Notes: generated by a model not told the origin, from the sequence alone. Counted from the stretch's first letter, positions 17,771-26,451 are shown. The stretch is 64,000 bases of DNA from Fuscovulum ytuae (GCF_029953595.1 NZ_CP124535.1:2326001-2390000), one strand, 5' to 3'. Translations and numbers: made by a program.

Positions 17771-18481
17771 CTCCATCTTGACGATGCTTTCCCGAAGGCG
17801 GCCGACGGCCGCCTTTTTGATTTGGCTGACGCGGCCCGTGGTGACGCCAAGGATTTCGGCGATTTCGTAGACGTTCAGTTCTTCGACGAAATAGAGTTGC
17901 AGGACAAGCGCCTCGCGTTCAGGCAGTTCGCCCAGAGCGCGGCGCAGCATCTGGCGCATCTGGTCATGCTGCATCTTGTCTTCGACGGAATGGCCGCCGT
18001 CGCGGAAGAGCATGGAGTGATCGGTATAGACCTCGTCCAGCGACTTGATCTGCGAGGCGCCGAATTGGGCTTCCCAATCTTCCAACTCGCCCACGGTGAT
18101 GCCCATGTCGGCGGCGATCTCGTGCTTTTCGGGGGTGCGGAGGAGCGTCTGTTCCAGCTTTTGCATCGAGGCGCGCATGCGTTGCTGCATCACGATGGTG
18201 GCGCGGCAGAGCGAGGAGGAGGCGCGGAGATAGTCGATGATCGAGCCACGGATACGGATCGCGGCATAGGCGGCGAAGCTGGCGCCCTGACGCGGGGTGT
18301 AGCGCTGGGCGGCATCGACGAGGCCCATGTATCCCACCTGAAGCATATCCTCGACCTCGGCCATGCGGCCGACGCGGCCATGCATGTGCCAGGCGATCTT
18401 GCGGACGAGGTCCATATGGGAGCGGACCAGTTTCTCGGGCGAGGGGCCGTCCTGTTCGGCATAGCGTTTGGCGAGCATCAT
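17756..18481 (-). CDS. fliA: Flagellar sigma factor FliA (sigma-28)
   Basis: This 241-residue alternative sigma factor directs late flagellar and chemotaxis transcription. Region 2 is seen as LVRKIAWHMHGRV through GYMGLVDAAQRYTP and IRGSIIDYLR. Region 3 is in the middle, and region 4 is LPEREALVLQLYFVEELNVYEIAEILGVTTGRVSQIKK. I chose the ATG at 18481, with GAAAGGG about 8 nt upstream, over a longer frame that runs back through flhF. It is last in flhA-flhF-fliA. The anti-sigma factor FlgM is at 24478. Confidence 0.95.
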   Translation of the reverse strand: MMLAKRYAEQDGPSPEKLVRSHMDLVRKIAWHMHGRVGRMAEVEDMLQVGYMGLVDAAQRYTPRQGASFAAYAAIRIRGSIIDYLRASSSLCRATIVMQQRMRASMQKLEQTLLRTPEKHEIAADMGITVGELEDWEAQFGASQIKSLDEVYTDHSMLFRDGGHSVEDKMQHDQMRQMLRRALGELPEREALVLQLYFVEELNVYEIAEILGVTTGRVSQIKKAAVGRLRESIVKMEGDAD

Positions 18482-18515
18482 TCGCGCCCTTTCGATGAGG
18501 GTTCGTGGAAACAGA

Positions 18516-19643
18516 TCATTCGGCAGCCCCGGCATAGGCGGGGGACCAGCCATCGACCCAGTTGCGCAAATCAACGAGGCCGGGGCGGGAGAGGACGTGG
18601 ACAAGCCCCGTTCCCGCCGCCGTCCGCGTGAGCCTGAGGCCAGCATCAGAGATGGCAGCCAGTTCACCCTGTTCAGGCCACCACTGATCCAGCCCCGTGA
18701 GGGTGACCGTGGGGGCGAAGGCCTGCCAATCGTGGCAGGCCCGCGCGACGCGGGCCGGGTGAAGGCCCGCAGGCAGGCAGAGGACAAGCTCTGCCCCTTC
18801 GATTTCGATAAGCCGGGCGACCAAGGCGGGCGCATCGGCGGGAACGTCGGACAGATCGATGATCTGCGGCGCAAGGGGATGGGGTTCGGGCAGGTCCATC
18901 GCCGCCGCGATATGCGGACGATCAAGCGTGAGGCCCATGAGCCGCGCCCAGCCGCGCAGGCGATCTTCGACCAGAAGGGTGCCGGGGACGGGCGCGATCA
19001 TCTGGGGCCGCAGTTCAGGATCGGCCAGCATCCAATGCGCGGCGATGCGCGCTGCCAGCATGGATTTGCCTGCGCCGGGGGGCCCCACGATCAGCAGCCG
19101 GGGCGCAATCTCTTCCTGCAGCCCCGGAGGGGGCAGGAGGCTGCGCGCCAAGCGGGTGAAGGGATCGGTGGGGACGGCACGGGCGGCCTCGGCCCGCAGG
19201 GCGGAGGCGAAATCGTAGGTTTGCGGGTCCGACGGCGCGGGATCGGGCGGCACGGGATGCGGGCGCGGGGCGGCATCAAGGCGCGGGCTGCGGGGATCGA
19301 CGGCGCGGAAGGCCGGTTGCGCCGGGGCGTCCGTGGCGGGCGTGGCGGGCGTGGTTGGAACCGGTTCAATGGGAGGGCGCGGCGGTGTGCGGGCGGCAGT
19401 GGTCGCCACTTCGGCCAGCCGAGAGGCAAGCTGGGGGGCGGCTGCGAGAAGCGCCGCCATCGCTGGATCGGGGGCCGGATCGGGGGCGGGAGCGGGGATC
19501 GCGCCTTCGGGCGAGATCGCCGTCACCTCGACCATACCGCCGACGCGGCTGGTGGAAAGGATCAGCGCGTCGGGGCCGAGACGGCGGAGGAGTTCCTCCA
19601 TCGCCTTTTGGCTGTCTGTGGCGCGGACGGTGATTGGTGTCAT
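18516..19643 (-). CDS. flhF: Flagellar biosynthesis regulator FlhF (divergent)
   Basis: This 375-residue protein is in the FlhF position between flhA and fliA. It has a short N-terminal B domain resembling FlhF (residues 1-50), a Pro/Ala-rich linker (about 50-145) and a G domain with Walker A GPPGAGKS at 187-194. FlhF is an SRP-type GTPase that marks the site of flagellum assembly. Later GTPase motifs look weakened: the DTAG-type motif is replaced by IIDLSDVPADAP, while TGLD may stand for TKLD. The start overlaps the flhA stop by 4 bp. No flhG follows. Confidence 0.85.
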   Translation of the reverse strand: MTPITVRATDSQKAMEELLRRLGPDALILSTSRVGGMVEVTAISPEGAIPAPAPDPAPDPAMAALLAAAPQLASRLAEVATTAARTPPRPPIEPVPTTPATPATDAPAQPAFRAVDPRSPRLDAAPRPHPVPPDPAPSDPQTYDFASALRAEAARAVPTDPFTRLARSLLPPPGLQEEIAPRLLIVGPPGAGKSMLAARIAAHWMLADPELRPQMIAPVPGTLLVEDRLRGWARLMGLTLDRPHIAAAMDLPEPHPLAPQIIDLSDVPADAPALVARLIEIEGAELVLCLPAGLHPARVARACHDWQAFAPTVTLTGLDQWWPEQGELAAISDAGLRLTRTAAGTGLVHVLSRPGLVDLRNWVDGWSPAYAGAAE

Positions 19644-21796
19644 CTGTCAGCCCCCATCGGAGTCATCTGAGGTTGCGGTTGAGGAGTGGGCACGCGCGGC
19701 AATTGCTGCTGTCCGCCAATGGCGGCCACGACTTCCACGCGGCGGTTGTCGGGCAGTTCGTTGATGCCCATGACGATGGCGTCGGGCAGATGCGGGCGCA
19801 GGAATTGCGCGAAGCTGCGGCGAAGCTGGCCTGCGACGATGAGCACGGCCTGTTTGCCTTGGCCTTGGGCGTTATCCAGCGCCTCGGAGATCGACTTGAC
19901 CAGCGTGGCGGCGAGGCCGTTGTCCAGCACCAGCCCCTCTTCGCCCTGACGGCGGGCGCGGATCAGGAGTTGTTCCAGTTCCGGGTCCAGCGTGATGAGC
20001 GGCAAAGGCGTGTTGATCGGCACCATCTGTTGCAGAAGGAGCGGGATCAGCATCGGGCGCAGCGCTTCGGCCATGTCGGCGGCAGAAAGGTTGCGGGGGG
20101 CCAGTTCGGCCACGCCTTCAAGGATGCGGCGCAGATCACCGATCGGGATGCGTTCGGACAGAAGCCCGCGCAGGACGGCGGTGACGGTGTGCAGGGGCAC
20201 GACCTTGGGCACCACGGCATTCACAAGGGTGGGCGAGATGCGGGCAAGCGTATCGAGCAGCAGCTGCACGTCATCAGGACCGATCAGATCGGCGGCATGT
20301 TTGTAGAGAAGCTGCGACAGGTGGGTGGCGATGACAGATTCGGGTTCCACCACCACGTGATCGTCGGCCTCGGCCTCGGGGAGTTGGTGGGGCAGGATCC
20401 AGACAGCGTCGAGACCGAAGGACGGATCTTTGACATCGATCCCCTTAAGCTTGCGCGTGGAGGAGGCGCCGGGGATGGCGAGTTTGCGGTCGGGATAGAC
20501 CACGTCTTCGCCCCGGATCACCTGCCCGATGCGGATGCGATACTGGTTCGGCGACAGGGTGAGGTCGTCGCGGATGCGGACGCCGGGGACGACGAAGCCC
20601 ATCGCCTTGGACACTTCGCGGCGGATGGCGGTGATGCGCTGCACCAGCGCGCCGCCGCCTTCGCCTGCAAGGGGGATCAGGCCATAGCCGATCTGAAGCG
20701 AGACGGGGGCATGGTCAGTGACATCCTCGGCGGTGATCGCCTCGGTTCCCGGACGGGTGGCATCGGTGCCGGGGGCGGCGGGGCCGCCTTGGGCTGCGGT
20801 TTCCTCTTCGAGTTCGGGGGTTACGTCGGGGCGGCCAAACCATGCCAGCACGCCAGCTGCGGCGGCACCGACAAGGAACATGGCATTGGGCATGCCGGGA
20901 ACGAGGCCGATGATGGCCATGACGCCCGCCACCGGAAGCCAAGCCTGGCGCAGGTGGATCTGCTTGGCGATGAGGCCCGACATGTCATGCGAGGACGAGA
21001 CGCGGGTGACGATGATGGCGGTGGCGATGGACAGCAGGAGCGCGGGGATCTGTGCGACAAGACCGTCGCCGATGGAGAGAAGGACGTAGCTATGGGCAGC
21101 CTCGGACAGGCCCAGATCGTGCTGGATCGTGCCGATGAGGATGCCGCCGATGATATTGATGGCGAGGATCAGGATGCCCGCCATGGCATCGCCCTTCACG
21201 AATTTCCCGGCACCGTCCATGGAACCGTAGAAATCGGCCTCGGCGGCGACCTCGGCCCGGCGGAGGCGGGCCTGATCGGGTGTCAGAAGTCCGGCATTCA
21301 GGTCGGCGTCGATGGCCATCTGCTTGCCCGGCATGGCATCGAGGGTGAAGCGGGCCGACACCTCGGACACCCGGCTTGCGCCTTTGGTGATCACGACGAG
21401 GTTGATGATGACAAGGATCGTAAAGACGAGGATGCCGACGATCAGGTTGCCTGCGATGACGAAGGCGCCGAAGGCCTCGATCACCTTGCCGGCGGCATCG
21501 TGGCCGGTATGGCCTTCGGACAGGACGATCCGGGTGGAGGCCACGTTCAGCGCGAGGCGGAAGATGGTCGCGATGAGCAAGAGGTTGGGAAAGCTGGAGA
21601 AATCCAGCGGGCGATAGCAGTAGAGCGCCACCATCAGGATGACGAGGGACAGAAGGATATTGCCGACGAAAAAGATATCCAACAGCACGACAGGCAGGGG
21701 CAGAACCATCATCGCGATGATGGCGAGGATGCCGAGCGGCAGGGCGATGCCGCCCATGGCGGTAACGAAGCCGGTCTTTGCGGCGGCGCTGCTCAT
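19640..21796 (-). CDS. flhA: Flagellar type III export protein FlhA
   Basis: This 718-residue inner-membrane export gate protein has about eight N-terminal transmembrane helices (residues 15-330) containing the FHIPEP-type conserved region with GASRVSEVSARFTLDAMPGKQMAID, followed by a large cytoplasmic domain. The length is normal for the family. It is first in the flhA-flhF-fliA operon, preceded by a strong sigma-54 element 87 nt upstream. All export partners (FliPQR, FlhB, FliHIJ) are encoded elsewhere in the window. Confidence 0.97.
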   Translation of the reverse strand: MSSAAAKTGFVTAMGGIALPLGILAIIAMMVLPLPVVLLDIFFVGNILLSLVILMVALYCYRPLDFSSFPNLLLIATIFRLALNVASTRIVLSEGHTGHDAAGKVIEAFGAFVIAGNLIVGILVFTILVIINLVVITKGASRVSEVSARFTLDAMPGKQMAIDADLNAGLLTPDQARLRRAEVAAEADFYGSMDGAGKFVKGDAMAGILILAINIIGGILIGTIQHDLGLSEAAHSYVLLSIGDGLVAQIPALLLSIATAIIVTRVSSSHDMSGLIAKQIHLRQAWLPVAGVMAIIGLVPGMPNAMFLVGAAAAGVLAWFGRPDVTPELEEETAAQGGPAAPGTDATRPGTEAITAEDVTDHAPVSLQIGYGLIPLAGEGGGALVQRITAIRREVSKAMGFVVPGVRIRDDLTLSPNQYRIRIGQVIRGEDVVYPDRKLAIPGASSTRKLKGIDVKDPSFGLDAVWILPHQLPEAEADDHVVVEPESVIATHLSQLLYKHAADLIGPDDVQLLLDTLARISPTLVNAVVPKVVPLHTVTAVLRGLLSERIPIGDLRRILEGVAELAPRNLSAADMAEALRPMLIPLLLQQMVPINTPLPLITLDPELEQLLIRARRQGEEGLVLDNGLAATLVKSISEALDNAQGQGKQAVLIVAGQLRRSFAQFLRPHLPDAIVMGINELPDNRRVEVVAAIGGQQQLPRVPTPQPQPQMTPMGADR

Positions 21797-21882
21797 GCTG
21801 CGGGTTTCCCTGTTCTGGCGGTGGCGGCTGGTGTCATTGGCCCGTCATCCCCGGTAGTCTTGCGTGTCTTCGGGACGGGACT

Positions 21883-21898
21883 TGCAAAGCCTGTGCCA
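21883..21898 (-). promoter_or_regulatory. Sigma-54 promoter of flhA operon
   Basis: Minus strand TGGCACAGGCTTTGCA: full -24 TGGCAC and -12 TTGCA, with GG-N10-GC exact. It is 86 nt from the flhA ATG. Confidence 0.85.
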
Positions 21899-22053
21899 GA
21901 GGGCGGCAGACCTGCGGATGGGTGGAGTTTGTGGGCTGTACGGGGATTTGTGGGCAGTGCGGGGAAAGGATCGCGCGCGCCTGCCCGCACGAGGGCGGAT
22001 TTTCGCCGTGACGTTGACGGCTGCGTGATCTGGGGCGTGCGCGGGGGAACGGG

Positions 22054-22069
22054 TGGCATGGGGATTGCA
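22054..22069 (+). promoter_or_regulatory. Sigma-54 promoter of flgP operon
   Basis: TGGCATGGGGATTGCA: -24 TGGCA, -12 TTGCA, GG-N10-GC exact. It is 41 nt before the flgP ATG. Confidence 0.85.
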
Positions 22070-22110
22070 GGGAAAGGGCCAACTGACGGACCCTTGACTG
22101 GAGCCTTGCG

Positions 22111-22644
22111 ATGCACCGCGCCGCCCCTGCCCTTTTTCTGATCGTACCCCTGCTTGCGGGCTGCGTGTCCACGCCGCAGACGGCGACGCAGGCTTTGCCC
22201 CTGAGTGCGACGGAGGCGACAAAGCAGCTGGCCGAGGTGAAGGACAACCTTGATGCCGCCGACCGGATGAACGCGCCGCCGCCGCCTTCGGCGATTGCGT
22301 CCAATCCGGCGGTGCAGCCTTTGAAGGGGATGGGCTTTGCCCAGATCGCGGGGCAGCCGGGCAAGTCGAAGAATGAAAAGCGCCTGATGGCGATCCGGGC
22401 GGCACGGATGGATGCGCTGCGCGATCTGACGGAACAGGTGCATGGCATCCGCATCAATGCGACAACGACGGTCAGTCAGGCCGTGGTGCGGGATGACAGT
22501 CTTTCGGCGGTGGTGCAGGGCACATTGCGCGGCGCGCGGACCGTGCGCGTGACGCCGAAGGGCAGCGACAGTTACGAGGTTGAAATGGCGCTGGACCGTG
22601 AGACGGTGGCCTATATCGTGCGCGCCCTGAAGGGGCGGGTGTGA
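22111..22644 (+). CDS. flgP: Outer-membrane flagellar lipoprotein FlgP (LPP20 family)
   Basis: This 177-residue lipoprotein has a signal peptide ending in the lipobox LLAGC, so the mature N-terminus is Cys20. The C-terminal half (about 90-175) has the LPP20/FlgP pattern: an AARMDALRDLTEQVHGI helix and a beta-rich end. FlgP homologues form outer-membrane basal disks or rings of sheathed or high-torque motors (Vibrio, Campylobacter). It is first in an operon with flgT and flgA and overlaps flgT by one base (TGATG). The sigma-54 promoter lies 41 nt upstream. Confidence 0.85.
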   Translation: MHRAAPALFLIVPLLAGCVSTPQTATQALPLSATEATKQLAEVKDNLDAADRMNAPPPPSAIASNPAVQPLKGMGFAQIAGQPGKSKNEKRLMAIRAARMDALRDLTEQVHGIRINATTTVSQAVVRDDSLSAVVQGTLRGARTVRVTPKGSDSYEVEMALDRETVAYIVRALKGRV

Positions 22645-23738
22645 TGCGCAGCGCGGCCCTAGCCCTTGCCCTGATGCTGGCGGCGCTGCCTTTGCGGGCG
22701 GCGGCGGAGCAGGTGGTGCGGGCCACGGGCTTTGCCATCCAATCCGGCGCAGAGGATGCCGCAAGCGCCAAGCGCCGCGCCGTGGCGGATGCGCTGTTGC
22801 AAGCCGCCTTGTCGGGGGGCGCATCGGTCACCGGGCATACGGTGATGGACAAGAGCGTGATTACCAGCGACCTTCTGATCGTGCGGCCCGTGGGCCGGGT
22901 ATTGCGCCACCAGATCGTGGAACTGTCGCAGAATGGCGCGACATGGAATGCCACCATCGAGGCCGTGGTCGGGACCGGGGTTTCGGGGGAATGCACGCGG
23001 CGGCGGGATCTTTCGCTGATCGTCTATGCGCCAGTGATTTCGGTTGCGCCGCAGGCGCCGGCCTGGACGGAACCCTTGGCGATGGATGTGGCCAAGCAGA
23101 TGGTGCGGCGGCTTGAGGCGCATCCGTCGACCGATCTGGTGCGGGTGACGGATCGCCCCTTCCCACGGCTTTCGAAAAAGCGCGAGGCCACGGATTACGT
23201 GACGCTGACGCGCGGGTCGGTGCGGCTGGGCGAAGGGGAGCATGCGTTCATCCCGGTGGTCGAGGTGGATGTGGGCGGGACAGGCCCGCGCCCCGATCTG
23301 CGGATGCGGATCGAGATGGTGCTGATTTCCGGCACGGGCGAGGAATCGCGGCAAGCGACCGAGCGGCGCGTGGCGCTGCCGGGGGTATCGCCGCTGGGTC
23401 GTCTGGCCATCGCGTTGGAACCGGACCGTCGGCAATTGGCGGCCAAGCTGACCGAGGGGTTGGAGCGCGAGATGGATACCTTGCTGGACATCGAGACCTG
23501 CAAGCCAGTCACGGCGCGGTTGGATGTTGCAGGCGGCAAGATCGTGGCCCCGGTGGGCAAGCGACAAGGTCTGACGCGGGGGAGCATCGCCTTTACCGCC
23601 GATGCCGATGCATCGACCGAAATGCTGGAGGTGGTCGAGTTGGGCAATGACCGTGTGGTGCTGCGCCCGCTTGATCCGGGACGCGGCGCCAAGGCCTTTG
23701 CTGGGCGGCCCGTCCGGTTCGTGGAGGCGGGGCTGTGA
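22644..23738 (+). CDS. flgT: Flagellar motor protein FlgT-like
   Basis: This 364-residue exported protein has a signal peptide (hydrophobic residues 4-17, then AAAEQ). The N-terminal part has the FlgT pattern of ATGFAIQSGAEDAASAKRRAVADALLQAALSGGASV, seen in two pieces here. FlgT forms the H-ring in Vibrio, and in R. sphaeroides a distant FlgT interacts with MotB and FliL and is needed for rotation (literature, from memory). The ATG at 22644 overlaps the flgP stop. The C-terminal domain (about 290-364) is beta-rich. Confidence 0.85.
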   Translation: MRSAALALALMLAALPLRAAAEQVVRATGFAIQSGAEDAASAKRRAVADALLQAALSGGASVTGHTVMDKSVITSDLLIVRPVGRVLRHQIVELSQNGATWNATIEAVVGTGVSGECTRRRDLSLIVYAPVISVAPQAPAWTEPLAMDVAKQMVRRLEAHPSTDLVRVTDRPFPRLSKKREATDYVTLTRGSVRLGEGEHAFIPVVEVDVGGTGPRPDLRMRIEMVLISGTGEESRQATERRVALPGVSPLGRLAIALEPDRRQLAAKLTEGLEREMDTLLDIETCKPVTARLDVAGGKIVAPVGKRQGLTRGSIAFTADADASTEMLEVVELGNDRVVLRPLDPGRGAKAFAGRPVRFVEAGL

Positions 23739-24442
23739 GGGGGATTGCGATGGCTGCGATGCTGATGGCGACGCCCACGCTGGCGATGGATTATGGCGGC
23801 GGCGTGCCGGGGCCGGAGATTGGGCGTCTAATCCGTGCGGCGATGGCCGAGGCGGGCGAGATTGTGCCGGATTTTGCCGATCCGGCGCGGGGCTTTCCAC
23901 CCTGCGCGACTGTGCCCGTGGTTCTGCCGCGGCAAGGCAGTTGGGCCACGGCCGAGGTGCGCTGTGATGCGCCTGTCTGGAGCCGTGCGGTGCGGACAGG
24001 GGCGACGCCGGGGGCGGCCAGTTTGGCCGCCGCGCCGGGGGCCGCTGACGAGGGGCCGATGGCCGTGGTTCTGGCCCGCAGCGTGGCGCGGGGCGCGGTG
24101 TTGATGGCCGAGGATGTGACGCTTGCCCCGGCAGGCATGCGGGGGCCGGATGGCATTTTCACCGATCCCCAAGAGGTGATCGGTCGGCGGACAAAGACGG
24201 CGCTGGGGGCGGGCAAGCCCGTGCTTTTGCGCCAGTTGGAGCCTGTCTGGATGGTGGCGCGGGGCAATCCCGTGGTGTTGGTGGCAATGGCCGGGGGGCT
24301 TGCCGTTTCGGCCCCGGCAGAGGCGCTTGACGACGGGGGGATGGGCGATGTGATCCGCGTCCTGAACAAGTCGAGCGGGCGCGAAGTGAAAGCCGTCGTC
24401 ACGGGACGAAATTCCGTGCTGGCGCAGACTAACATGCGCTGA
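23735..24442 (+). CDS. flgA: Flagellar P-ring assembly chaperone FlgA
   Basis: This 235-residue periplasmic protein has an N-terminal signal peptide (about residues 1-17). The SAF domain includes VVLARSVARGAVLMAEDV and IGRRTKTALGAGKPVLLRQLEPVWMVARG, followed by a C-terminal beta domain ending in NKSSGREVKAVV. These are conserved FlgA landmarks. FlgA chaperones FlgI into the P-ring. The GTG start overlaps the flgT stop (GTGA). The flgI partner is not in this window. Confidence 0.92.
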   Translation: MRGIAMAAMLMATPTLAMDYGGGVPGPEIGRLIRAAMAEAGEIVPDFADPARGFPPCATVPVVLPRQGSWATAEVRCDAPVWSRAVRTGATPGAASLAAAPGAADEGPMAVVLARSVARGAVLMAEDVTLAPAGMRGPDGIFTDPQEVIGRRTKTALGAGKPVLLRQLEPVWMVARGNPVVLVAMAGGLAVSAPAEALDDGGMGDVIRVLNKSSGREVKAVVTGRNSVLAQTNMR

Positions 24443-24477
24443 AATCCGTCCGTAATGACAGCTAAACGGAGGCTCTC

Positions 24478-24783
24478 ATGGTAGACCCAATCTCAACATC
24501 TGTTGCACGTCCGCGGATCGCCCGTCCGGGCGAGGATGCGGCTATGCCGGTTCAGGGTTCCACCGCGGGCGGCGCTGCGATGGCTGTCGGACCAACCGCA
24601 GGGGACAGCGTTTCGCTGAGCCCGGCGGCACAATCCCTGCCCGCGGAGCTGAAGGGTGGACCACCCATTGATCTGACCATCGTGGCCAAGATCAAGGAAG
24701 CGATCGCGGAAGGCAAATATCCCATCGATCTGGAGAAGATCACCGACAGTTTGTTCGAGAACTATCTCGAACTGACCCAGTGA
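24478..24783 (+). CDS. flgM: Anti-sigma-28 factor FlgM
   Basis: This 101-residue protein has the FlgM C-terminal FliA-binding region: DLTIVAKIKEAIAEGKYPID followed by LEKITDSLFENYLEL. The N-terminal half is disordered, Ala/Pro/Ser-rich, as is normal for a factor secreted through the hook. The ATG at 24478 has GGAGG 8 nt upstream. It sits after flgA in the sigma-54 operon, so it is made before the hook is complete, consistent with checkpoint control of FliA. Confidence 0.93.
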   Translation: MVDPISTSVARPRIARPGEDAAMPVQGSTAGGAAMAVGPTAGDSVSLSPAAQSLPAELKGGPPIDLTIVAKIKEAIAEGKYPIDLEKITDSLFENYLELTQ

Positions 24784-24828
24784 TCCCACGCCTGATCTGC
24801 AAGACTCAACGACCCGGAGCCTTCCGAC

Positions 24829-25248
24829 ATGACACTCGGCACGTCTGCCATTCTTCTGGCCACCCTTCTGGCGGGAATTTCCCTTGTTGCCTTTGGTCTG
24901 CTGCGCAACCGCGCGCGGGGCGAAGAGGCGCTGGCGGATATCGGACCCACCCAAGGCGCTGTTGCGCCCGATCTGCATGATGATCTGGCAGGGGCCTTTG
25001 CGGCGCGGCTGGAGGTGATCATGGCCGAGCAGACGGCCCGGCAGTCCGAAGCGCTGAGCGATGCGCTGGCGGGGCTGAAGTCGGATATCCAGCATCTGAA
25101 ATCGGACGTGGAATGGCTGGCAGGCGAACGGATGATCGAGCAGGCGATCACGCTGGCGCAGACCGGGCTGGAGGCGGAGGAGATCGGGCGCGAATTGGGC
25201 CTGACGCGGGAAACGGCGGAAACGATCCGCATGTTCCGCCGCCACTAA
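24829..25248 (+). CDS. Membrane-anchored coiled-coil protein, DUF2802-like
   Basis: This 139-residue protein has an N-terminal transmembrane segment (about 5-24), then a charged heptad-type helix (55-100) and a C-terminal HTH-like helix pair: IEQAITLAQTGLEAEEIGRELGLTRETAETIRMF. That layout (anchor, coiled coil, small HTH) is the same as DUF2802/SwrB-like proteins found in flagellar operons of other bacteria. Assignment is by layout, not alignment. It is last in flgP-flgT-flgA-flgM and is followed by a strong terminator. Confidence 0.75.
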   Translation: MTLGTSAILLATLLAGISLVAFGLLRNRARGEEALADIGPTQGAVAPDLHDDLAGAFAARLEVIMAEQTARQSEALSDALAGLKSDIQHLKSDVEWLAGERMIEQAITLAQTGLEAEEIGRELGLTRETAETIRMFRRH

Positions 25249-25267
25249 AGGTTGCGCATTCAAAAGC

Positions 25268-25306
25268 GGGGGTCGGACGGGATGCCGTTCGGCCCCCTTT
25301 TCTTTT
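25268..25306 (+). terminator. Rho-independent terminator of flgP operon
   Basis: A 13-bp stem (25268-25280 with 25285-25297, two G-T pairs, GATG loop) is followed by TTTTCTTTT. It is also placed to end the convergent minus-strand Sel1 gene. Confidence 0.9.
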
Positions 25307-25313
25307 GGGGTGG

Positions 25314-25937
25314 TCAGGGCAGTGTTGCGCAGAGGGGATGGCCTGCCATCCCGCCCGCACAAAGGTCGCGCAGTGTGGCGATGGCGGCATCTTGCGCGGC
25401 AAGGCGGTTTTTGGGGTCGATCCGGGCCATGGTTTCATCGCGGGCCGCCGCCGCATTGGGCGTGGCCAATGCCGCCGAAAGGGCCTGCCAGACATAGCCG
25501 CCTTCAAGATCAGGCTTTGGCAGAAGGTCGAGCCGAAGGACCGAACGTTCCAGCATCGCGCGCCCGTCACCCGATTGGATGCGGGGGGCGAGATCGGCCT
25601 CGATCCGGGCGACGAGTTCCTCGCGCAGGGCGGGGGTGGCCTTTTCGCCCAGCTTTTCGATCAACGCGCGGGCGGCGGGCACGCCCGACAGGCGGGCGCG
25701 CCATCCCCAGTAAAGCGATTCACGGTCGTTCTGCGGAACGCCAATGCCTTCGGCATAAAGAAGGCCAAGGTTGAACTGTGCCTCGGCATCACCCGCACGG
25801 GCAAGATCCAGAAGCATCTGCGCCGCCTCGGGTGCGCGGCCCGCGCGCAGGGTTTCGATGGCCGATCCCAGATCGGGCGCGGCCTGTGCGGCAAGCGGCA
25901 TTAGCAGAAGCGGAAGGAGAAGCGCGCGGGATTTCAT
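25314..25937 (-). CDS. Periplasmic Sel1/TPR-repeat protein
   Basis: This 207-residue exported protein has a signal peptide ending AAQA-A at about residue 19. A Sel1-type helix pair follows (AQFNLGLLYAEGIGVPQNDRES region, about 50-80), then helical sequence with four Cys-poor repeats and a C-terminal DLCAGGMAGHPLC segment with two Cys. Periplasmic TPR/Sel1 proteins act on the stator in related alphaproteobacteria (MotE/MotK type), so a motor role is plausible. It overlaps the upstream gene by 4 bp (ATGA) and shares its candidate sigma-28 promoter. Confidence 0.8.
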   Translation of the reverse strand: MKSRALLLPLLLMPLAAQAAPDLGSAIETLRAGRAPEAAQMLLDLARAGDAEAQFNLGLLYAEGIGVPQNDRESLYWGWRARLSGVPAARALIEKLGEKATPALREELVARIEADLAPRIQSGDGRAMLERSVLRLDLLPKPDLEGGYVWQALSAALATPNAAAARDETMARIDPKNRLAAQDAAIATLRDLCAGGMAGHPLCATLP

Positions 25938-26374
25938 CGGGCGGCCGTCAGGACAAGTTGCAGATACAGAAGCCTGCGCCGGGGCATGTGCCGGATAGGC
26001 CGTTCATAGACCACGACTTGCGGGCGGCTGTTCGCCTCGGCCACGAATTCGATCTCGATGTTTTCGGGGAGAAAGACATCGTAATAAGCCAGCACGGCCA
26101 CCGGATCGGCGGCGAAGCGGTCACGAAAACCGGGATCAATCCAGATGCGGGCCAAGGCGCGGCCGAGGATATCGGGCAGGTAGCGTTCCACCTGCTCGCG
26201 GTTGCGCAGGCGGGTTTCGTGGCGCACCAGATCATAATCGCGGGCGTTGGGCTGGACCTTCGGCTCTGCCGCGCCGGACACGCCATAGGCATGGCGCACC
26301 GCGTCGCGCAGGCGCGTGAGCGTGGGCAAACGAGAGATGACGGGGACAAGCGCCCGGGACATCCTCTCTTTCAT
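25934..26374 (-). CDS. Unknown protein with nitrile-hydratase-leader-like domain, FliA regulon candidate
   Basis: This 146-residue protein has no signal peptide. Residues about 66-126 resemble the nitrile hydratase leader peptide (NHLP) family: an ARIWIDPGFRDRFAADP helix, a short LAYYDV turn, LPENIEIEFVAE strand, and a final hydrophobic VVVYERP strand. In that family the fold is used in nitrile hydratase alpha subunits and as leader of modified peptides. The 46 residues after or before it do not resemble a peptide core or maturation site, and no modification enzymes are nearby. The flagellar context and promoter suggest a motility role. Start may be ATG at 26374 or 26362. Confidence 0.72.
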   Translation of the reverse strand: MKERMSRALVPVISRLPTLTRLRDAVRHAYGVSGAAEPKVQPNARDYDLVRHETRLRNREQVERYLPDILGRALARIWIDPGFRDRFAADPVAVLAYYDVFLPENIEIEFVAEANSRPQVVVYERPIRHMPRRRLLYLQLVLTAAR

Positions 26375-26413
26375 CGCGGGGCAGCCCTTCGCAGAATGTT
26401 CAATTCTAGGGGG

Positions 26414-26440
26414 AAAACGGATGATCCGGCGATTTGTTTA
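26414..26440 (-). promoter_or_regulatory. Sigma-28 promoter of the NHLP-like/Sel1 operon
   Basis: Minus strand CCTAAA (TAAA at 26440-26437), 15-nt spacer, TCCGTTTT (26421-26414): one mismatch from the GCCGTT core. It is 39 nt upstream of the ATG at 26374. Confidence 0.6.
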
Positions 26441-26451
26441 GGACCATACCC

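Larger units (their letters stand above)
21797..22110. other. Divergent control region between flhA and flgP
   Basis: This is 314 bp with no credible gene. It carries back-to-back sigma-54 elements for the two flagellar operons (21883-21898 minus, 22054-22069 plus). FleQ/FleT binding sites are expected around them but cannot be identified by eye. Confidence 0.7.

Noticed and set aside
19634..22141. An 835-codon open frame on the plus strand
   Set aside because: It is wholly antisense to flhA, whose 718-residue product has clear family motifs; the plus-strand translation is His/Gly/Asp-rich, as typical for shadow frames in GC-rich DNA.
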